Shown in pieces: positions 50,525 to 59,500 of a DNA stretch of 64,000 bases. The stretch spans positions 17,841,538 through 17,905,537 of the forward strand of contig OX421494.1 in assembly GCA_949126835.1 (NCBI GenBank), given 5' to 3'. The number at the start of each line of letters is the position of its first letter. Position 1 is the stretch's first letter. A program made the translations under genes and the position numbers. Source of the stretch: Anisus vortex (lineage: Eukaryota > Mollusca > Gastropoda > Planorbidae). The notes under the pieces were generated by a model. It searched no databases and was not told the DNA's origin. It saw only the letters and a program-made list of their open reading frames with translations.

Positions 50525-53500
50525 TCAACACCCACTTTGTACTGTACCTGTTTGACAGTAAACAAACGCCATGCACGTTTAGACTAAAAAGCTGTACACC
50601 ATTTCCAACTCCCCGAGCAGTTGATAGAGGGGGAAATGTTGAATGCACACCATCAATACCATGTGGTGCGTATTTCTGTTTCATTAAGTAGTTCAGCAGA
50701 AGATGAACACAGGGACACAACAACACACACACATAGACACTAGAGTGCAATAGGCAATAGAAGAAGGATTCATTTGGTCAAGAAGGCTGTAGACAGATGG
50801 TGTATCAACTTTCAAGTTGTTTAGTTTTTTCCTGTTGTTTTTCTAAATCATATTTAGGCACGTGACATGTGTTTCACGTGACAGGTGCCCCTCCCCCTTT
50901 TTTTCCCCTTCAGGCGTAAACAATACAAACTTTAAGAAGAAAAAAAACACTCAGTGTAATTCTTATATTGCATCTCCCCTCCTCCACCGGCCCCAGTAAC
51001 CTAATAAATAAATATTTAAAAAAAAGAAAAGAAAAGGATATCTCCATGCCTTATTTACAAGCCATATTAGAATGAATAATGAGGCGAATTACTATTCTAA
51101 GGGTTTTGATAAAGTTGCACCAAATAAATTGGTATGGAGAGTGGAGAGTTGTGTTGGAATTTGAATTTGTAATGCACGCGAAGGGTAAAATTATTATTAT
51201 AATTGGAAACAGGGGCGATAATTAGACGCGTAAACAAACTAGGTATGTTCCTATGTATTCGTTGTATTGTATTCTACAACAAATGTCTCAATTAATGTAG
51301 AAACGGTATAGCTGACTCGTATCTCACCACAAAGCAAACCCCACGGTGTCAAAAGAAAAGAAAAATATGCGCGGGGAAACGCCATCGATTACGTTATTTC
51401 GTCGCTAACATAAGGATCGATACTTATAAGACGCCACGCGAGTGAAAGCATACGTTTAAAAAAAACTAAGAGATAGAGGTCAGACTAATGGTTGACATCG
51501 CATGCTCTCCCTTGAAAACTATCAATGTACATAACATAATCTCCCCTGATAATTACCAACCTATCAAGTTTTTACAGACCCTGTTTAAAGTTTAAAAGCA
51601 GACAGAAATCGAATGTAAAAGAAAAGTGGAACATTTCCATGGGGGCTCGTTGCCGTAAATAATGCAAGAGTAGGAAAAATATGTTGAATAATGTGAGCGT
51701 ACATTGTCACACCGTAAAAGCATTTTCACGTAATAGAAGTTTTTCTTTTCATTTCGACACAGCAGTTTGTTCTCACTGGCCAACCAGAAGAAAGAAATAT
51801 TACCCGGTTAATGGATAATGGAATAAAATTTCACAAGCAATTAGACCGCGGGGGGGGGGGGGCATTTATCACTGTGCGTTGGGGTAAACATTATGTGTGG
51901 GGGCAATATGTGACATTATATGAGGGGGCGGTGTGTCATATTGTTTGTGGGGGCATTGTGTGACATTGTGTTCGGGCAGTGTCACATTATGTGTGAGGGC
52001 AATATATCACATTTTGTGTGGGGGCAATATGTCACATTTTGGGAGGGGAGGGGCAGTGTGTCACATTGTGTGTGGGCAATATGTCACATTGTGTGTGAGG
52101 TCAATGTCAGATTGTGTGTGAGGGCAATATGTGTCACATTGTTTGTGGGGACAATATGTCACATTGTTTGTAGGGGCAATATGCCACATTGTGTGTGGGG
52201 GCAGTGTGTCACATTGTGTGCGAGGGCAATATGTTACATTTTGGGGGGGGGAGAGGGTCAGTGGGTCACATTGTGTGTGGGGGCAATGTGTCACCCACCT
52301 CATAAGAAGGGATGGGTAATTGGTCTCACTGTGTGGGGCAATATGCCACACCGTGTGTGAGTGGGCCCTGTTTGAATGTATGTCACATGGCGTATGGACA
52401 ATGGCACTTAGAGTGAGGTAGTATCAATGTATGTAACAATGTTTTGGGCCAGGCTTTGAGTCCAGGTTTAACGCCAGTTATATTTTTTCATCGGATCAGT
52501 AGACTGTCCCCGGGTCTACCCAGTTCTGGCGAGTAGCCTACTCAAAATTAACGGCGGCAGCGACTTGTACTGGCCACGCAATCCCCGATCAACCGACTGT
52601 CCCCGGGTCTACCCAGTTCTGGCAAGTACCTATAAGTAACGGCGGCAGCGAATTGTACTGGCCACGCAATCCCCTTGGGTGCCGCTGTCACGGAAACCGA
52701 TCAACGCTGCTTCACTAACCCTACGGATGACATTGAATAATGCGTTCTTAAACACAACATCTTGAGTGAGAGAGAAAAAATAAAAGAAGGGGTGGGGGAA
52801 TAATGAAACTAAAATCCACTGACCGACTTGCCGGTAGATGTGTCAGCCGCGCATGGAGGAGCTACAGTTTCAGACAACGGATGACATCATCGGAGGCAAC
52901 GAAATCAATAGTCACGTGAACAGCCAGGGACACAAAAACAACAACATTGGCACAGAAACAAGCTGTATTTTTGTTTCTTTGTTCTACCGTTGTCTTTGTG
53001 TGTGGCCTCATCATAGAGACCAACGTAGATGCAGTTGTTCTCTCCCGAAGCCAATTGTTGTGGTGCGCTTACTTGTGTAAATGTGTCATCTTAGTCTGTG
53101 TTCAGTTCACAAGAGAAAGGGCAGAAAGGGGGGGGGGGGTTGACACTTTGACACACATATTTTAAATCTGATATTTTGGAACTGTCAAGTGGAACAACTC
53201 GTTTGTTATCGGAGTCACTCCATACTAATCTAGTTCCAATAAGCTAAATATTATATTATTGTTTCAACGCTTTACACCAGTGCACCAGGTGTCCCTCTGA
53301 CACGGGGAATGATATAATATATGGGCAGTAAATCCAATACTTAGCTGTTGGCCCCAATATTTGGCCAAGACTTAGCTGTTGGCATTAATAATTGGGCAAG
53401 AAGCAGCTATTTATCCTCAATATTTGGCCATGACGCAGTTGTAGGCCTCAACAGTTGGAATGAACCTATCTGATGGACCCAATATTTGGCCATGACGCAG

Positions 53501-56500
53501 CTGTAGGCCTCAACAGTTGGAATGAACCTATCTGATGGACCCAATATTTGGCCATGACGCAGCTGTAGGACTCAACAGTTGGAATGAACCTATCTGATGG
53601 ACCCAATATTTGGCCATGACGCAGCTGTAGGACTCAACAGTTGGAATGAACCTATCTGATGGACCCAATATTTGGCCATGACGCAGCTGTAGGACTCAAC
53701 AGTTGGAATGAACCTATCTGATGGACCCAATATTTGGCCATGACGCAGCTGTAGGACTCAACAGTTGGAATGAACCTATCTGATGGACCCAATATTTGGC
53801 CATGACGCAGCTGTAGGCTTCAACAGTTGGAATGAACCTATCTGATGGACCCAGTATTTGGCCATGACGCAGCTGTAGGCCTCAACAGTTGGAATGAACC
53901 TATCTGATGGATCCAGTATTTGGCCATGACGCAGCTGTAGGACTCAACAGTTGGAATGAACCTATCTGATGGACCCAATATTTGGCCATGACGCAGCTGT
54001 AGGCTTCAACAGTTGGAATGAACCTATCTGATGGACCCAGTATTTGGCCATGACGCAGCTGTAGGACTCAACAGTTGGAATGAACCTATCTGATGGACCC
54101 AGTATTTGGCCATGACGCAGCTGTAGGCCTCAACAGTTGGAATGAACCTATCTGATGGACCCAATATTTGGCCATGACGCAGCTGTAGGACTCAACAGTT
54201 GGAATGAACCTATCTGATGGACCCAATATTTGGCCATGACGCAGCTGTAGACTTCAACAGTTGGAATGAACCTATCTGATGGACCCAGTATTTGGCCATG
54301 ACGCAGCTGTAGGCCTCAACAGTTGGAATGAACCTATCTGATGGACCCAGTATTTGGCCATGACGCAGCTGTAGGCTTCAACAGTTGGAATGAACCTATC
54401 TGATGGACCCAATATTTGGCCAAGACGCAGCTGTAGGCCTCAACAGTTGGAATGAACCTATCTGATGGACCCAATATTTGGCCAAGACGCAGCTGTAGGC
54501 TTCAACAGTTGGAATGAATCTATCTGATGGACCCAATATTTGGCCATGACGCAGCTGTAGGCCTCAACAGTTGGAATGAATCTATCTGATGGACCCAATA
54601 TTTGGCCATGACGCAGCTGTAGGCCTCAACAGTTGGAATGAATCTATCTGATGGACCCAATATTTGGCCAAGACGCAGCTGTAGGCTTTAACAGTTGGAA
54701 TGAATCTATCTGATGGACCCAATATTTGGCCAAGACGCAGCTGTAGGCCTCAACAGTTGGAATGAACCTATCTGATGGACCCAATATTTGGCCAAGACGC
54801 AGCTGTAGGCCTCAACAGTTGGAATGAACCTATCTGATGGACCCAATATTTGGCCAACATTTATTTGAACTGTTGGCATCAATATTTTGCTTATAGATTT
54901 AAAGATGAACAAACGGAAGGTTATGTTTAAAAAATTGTGATAACAGAACACCAACCACCCTGCCCCCAATTGTTGATGACGGAAAACAACCACATTAAAA
55001 ATCGAACGTTTTTGAGGCACCACATTCCCCTCCTGATCGCCGCAAACCCCGGGTTACTACGAGTATCTGAAAGTACCTTAGAGTGGAACAGAACGCCCAC
55101 TTGGGTGTAGAGATTATCAAGCTGGCACAGCCCCCCCCCCCCGTCTGAACTGGGACGTGTCATAAAGCTTTTATACTTTCCATGACATATGTACCCTAAC
55201 TCCTCCCCCCACCCCTGCCAATGCTAATCAAAACAGTATCATGCCCAAACTTGCACTTAAGTGTTGCAAACAAGGTTGGGAAAGGGAGAGGGGGGGGGGT
55301 GAAAATGCCAGAATTTATATCCGATACTGTGCCGACCCTTTCCTCACCTCATATTAGGGTGTTATCCACCCCATACGCCCCCGCTCCTCCCCGCCCACAC
55401 CCAGATAAGGGTTTTTGAACCGGCACGCAACGTGTCCACACAGGTTATCAAATGAATACTCTATTTATATTGCATTAAATACACTAAGTTCAGTAAGCAG
55501 TTTAAATAGTTTAAGCAGTCAAAACATTTGAACGCACACACAAACACATATACAATATGTTTACCGACCCCACCCCCTCTCAATTCTCCCCACCGCGGGG
55601 CAAACCGTTGCCGTCGACTAGACCTGGTAGTTAAATCGAATTCTTTAGCCAAGTTATTTATTTATCAATGCTACTAAAGCAAGGGGTGACAATTACGAGA
55701 AAAGCACAGCTTCTATAAGTAGTTACTTCACTTTAAAATGGACAAAAGTTGATCTAGATAAGAATTAATTTGTTTGATTTCCGAGAATTTGTGTGCCGGT
55801 ACTATTTTGCCCTTTTTTATTTCTCCGTAGCATACACAGCAGGAAAAAAAAATCTTTACAACTTACACTATATTCAAAGTATTATTTCGGCTATGAATCT
55901 TCTATCTCTTCTGCCCTGTTGCTGACATCATGGCAACATAATCAACACAAACAACTACTGTCAAGGTGACACGTGGCTTTGGGGGGAGGCTTCCTTCTAA
56001 CTAGCGTGCACTTTCCCCACTTTACCGTGTAGGCCTACTTTAGGGGGGGGGGGGGGGTGGGGGGGGGGGCAACTACAACACAATCTTTGGAGTTGTTTCT
56101 GCACTATTAAACATTGGGGAAGGGAGGTGATGGGGGCACTGGTAGGCTATGGAAGGATAAAGTTTAGTTTTTTGTTTTTAAATACGAATAAAAATTGAGA
56201 TCTAGTTGAGAAAGATTTCACGCAGATTTTATTTTTAAATAAATAATTATATCAAAGCTTTTCAAGCCAGGAAGACTTTCTGTGACCATAACAGTTTGTG
56301 TTATAGTAGGTAGGCCCTCCTCCCATGACTATTTCCTGAGCTTACGGTCAAAGAAAACTTCAGTAAATAAGAAAAGATCAGTTTGGGACCACTTCACACC
56401 CCCCCTCCCCCCATATAAAATGACACAATAATCTAGTGACATCACGCTCATATAGGGTTGCCAGGCACATGAGTGTCAAAAGGAGGACATCCAGAGACAA

Positions 56501-59500
56501 AAAGGAGGACAAATGAGGGCATTGTGTTTCAATTGAATAGTTTCGCTATAAGCCCGCAATCAGTATAATTTTATTACAAGAGCTGCCAGTATATTTTAAA
56601 TATCATAAATTCACAGTAGGCTAAAAGGCTTGCTTTTGAACAACTTTGAAAAAAAAAGTTTACAGCTCCTACAGGAGTCTTTAAGAAAACGGATAATTCT
56701 ATGTTATAGAGGACAATAGTCTAAAAAGGAGGACTTATCCTCCTTTTGTCGGACGCCTGGCAACCCTACGCTCATATTGCCATTAGGAAATTTTTGGTAA
56801 TGAATCCACGTTTTATCCCCTCAGTGTCTGGAGGGTGTCCCCTGGGTCTACCCAGCACTGGTGGGTACATGAAGTTTTGTTTGGGAAGAGTAAAGATGAT
56901 TGGGCATTGTGCTGGCAATCATATGAACTTTGCTTCACTAGCCCTACAAACTATCTTAAAGTTACAAACATTGTAGATATAAGAATATTTTTATGTTCTT
57001 TGAAGAATATTATTATGTCCTTTGAAGAATATTATTAGGTCAATTAAAGAAGATGTCCTTTGAAGAATATTATTATGTCCTTTGAAGAATATTATTAGGT
57101 CAATTAAAGAAGATGTCCTTTGAAGAATATTATTATGTCCTTTGAAGAATATTATTATGTCCTTTGAATAATATTTTTATGTCCTTTGAAGAATATTATT
57201 ATGTTCTTTGAAGAATAATTTTATGTCCTTTGAAGAATATTATTAGGTCAATTAAAGAAGATGTCCTTTGAAGAATATTATTATGTCCTTTGAAGAATAT
57301 TATTATGTCCTTTGAAGAATATTATTAGGTCAATTCAAGAAGATGTCCTTTGAAGAATATTATTAAGTCATTTAAAGAAGATGTCCTTTGAAGCATATTA
57401 TTATGTCCTTCAAAGAAGATTATTATGCCCTATGCCCAAATCTCCTGCAGGGATTGTGATGAGGCAGTATCATAAGGTTGAAAGCCAGAAGTACTAACCA
57501 CAGTATCAGTCCGCCTCTCCAATTTGAGAAAACAATATTTTAGTTTTAATTACTTAATAACAAAAATTATTTTGTTCGGTTAGCAATAATTTTTGTTGGT
57601 TTTGATCCTAAATTAATTGTACACATATTAAATGAAATAATTTCAAAGTTTCAACTTACCTTTAATTTTTGGGGATGAAATCTCAATCCAAACAAAACGT
57701 CAACAAGAAAAGAAAACATCAGATTCTTCAACATGTTTTGCTCTTATTCAATAGCAACCAATTCAGCTTCTTATAGTCTTTTTCAACTGACATTTTTGTT
57801 TATACTGAAGTTATTATTTACTAAGTATTGCATTTTATTCTTCATATGAATATAGAATGAATGTGACAAGGGGCACACCAGTAGGGATAATATACACTTT
57901 ATTCTTCATATGAATATAGAATGTGACAAGTGGCACATCATTAGGGGAAATATATACACAATTTTGGTTAAATATAAGACTGACAAATAGTGTGCTTTAA
58001 GTGTCCACCAAAAAATCGTGTTGATTAAATCTTACAAACCAAAGTGATGGTTGCTTCAATTTTATAAAGTAACAAGTCAGTTGTTGATAGTGTATTCAAC
58101 AAGTCAGTTGTTGATAGTGTATTCAACAAGTCAGTTGTTGATAGTGTATTCAACAAGTCAGTTGTTGATAGTGTATTCAACAAGTCAGTTGTTGATAGTG
58201 TATTCAGCAAGTCAATTGTTGATAGTGTATTCAGCAAGTCAATTGTTGATAGTAAATTCAACAAGTCAGTTGTTGATAGTGTATTCAACAAGTCAATTGT
58301 TGATAGTGTATTCAACAAGTCAGTTGTTGATAGTGTATTCAGCAAGTCAATTGTTGATAGTGTATTAAGCAAGTCAATTGTTGATAGTGTATTCAACAAG
58401 TCAGTTGTTGATAGTGTATTCAACAAGTCAATTGTTGATAGTGTATTCAACAAGTCAGTTGTTGATAGTGTATTCAACAAGTCAGTTGTTGATAGTGTAT
58501 TCAACAAGTCAGTTGTTGATAGTGTATTTAACAAGTCAGTTGTTGATAGTGTATTCAACAAGTCAGTTGTTGATAGTGTATTCAACAAGTCAGTTGTTGA
58601 TAGTGTATTCAACAAGTCAATTGTTGATAGTGTATTCAACAAGTCAGTTGTTGATAGTGTATTCAACAAGTCAGTTGTTGATAGTGTATTCAGCAAGTCA
58701 ATTGTTGATAGTGTATTCAACAAGTCAGTTGTTGATAGTGTATTCAACAAGTCAGTTGTTGATAGTGTATTCAACAAGTCAGTTGTTGATAGTGTATTCA
58801 ACAAGTCAGTTGTTGATAGTGTATTCAACAAGTCAATTGTTGATAGTGTATTCAACAAGTCAGTTGTTGATAGTGTATTCAACAAGTCAGTTGTTGATAG
58901 TGTATTCAACAAGTCAATTGTTGATAGTGTATTCAACAAGTCAGTTGTTGATAGTGTATTCAACAAGTCAGTTGTTGATAGTGTATTCAACAAGTCAGTT
59001 GTTGATAGTGTATTCAGCAAGTCAATTGTTGATAGTGTATTCAACAAGTCAGTTGTTGATAGTGTTTTCAACAAGTCAGTTGTTGATAGTGTATTCAACA
59101 AGTCAGTTGTTGATAGTGTATTCAACAAGTCAGTTGTTGATAGTGTATTCAACAAGTCAATTGTTGATAGTGTATTCAACAAGTCAGTTGTTGATAGTGT
59201 ATTCAACAAGTCAGTTGTTGATAGTGTATTCAACAAGTCAATTGTTGATAGTGTATTCAACAAGTCAGTTGTTGATAGTGTATTCAACAAGTCAGTTGTT
59301 GATAGTGTATTCAGCAAGTCAATTGTTGATAGTGTATTCAACAAGTCAGTTGTTGATAGTGTATTCAACAAGTCAATTGTTGATAGTGTACTCATACTAA
59401 TGGCACAGCACAAAAAAAAACCACCATAATTCAAATAATTGATATACTGGTATATAAATTCAAATAAATATGTAATTTCATTTAACCCCTTTTTGATACA

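Noticed and set aside
58025..59434. 469-residue STTDLLNTL repeat ORF and its plus-strand counterpart
   Set aside because: A 27-bp unit free of stops on both strands leaves both open. No start context, flanking exon or family supports a protein.
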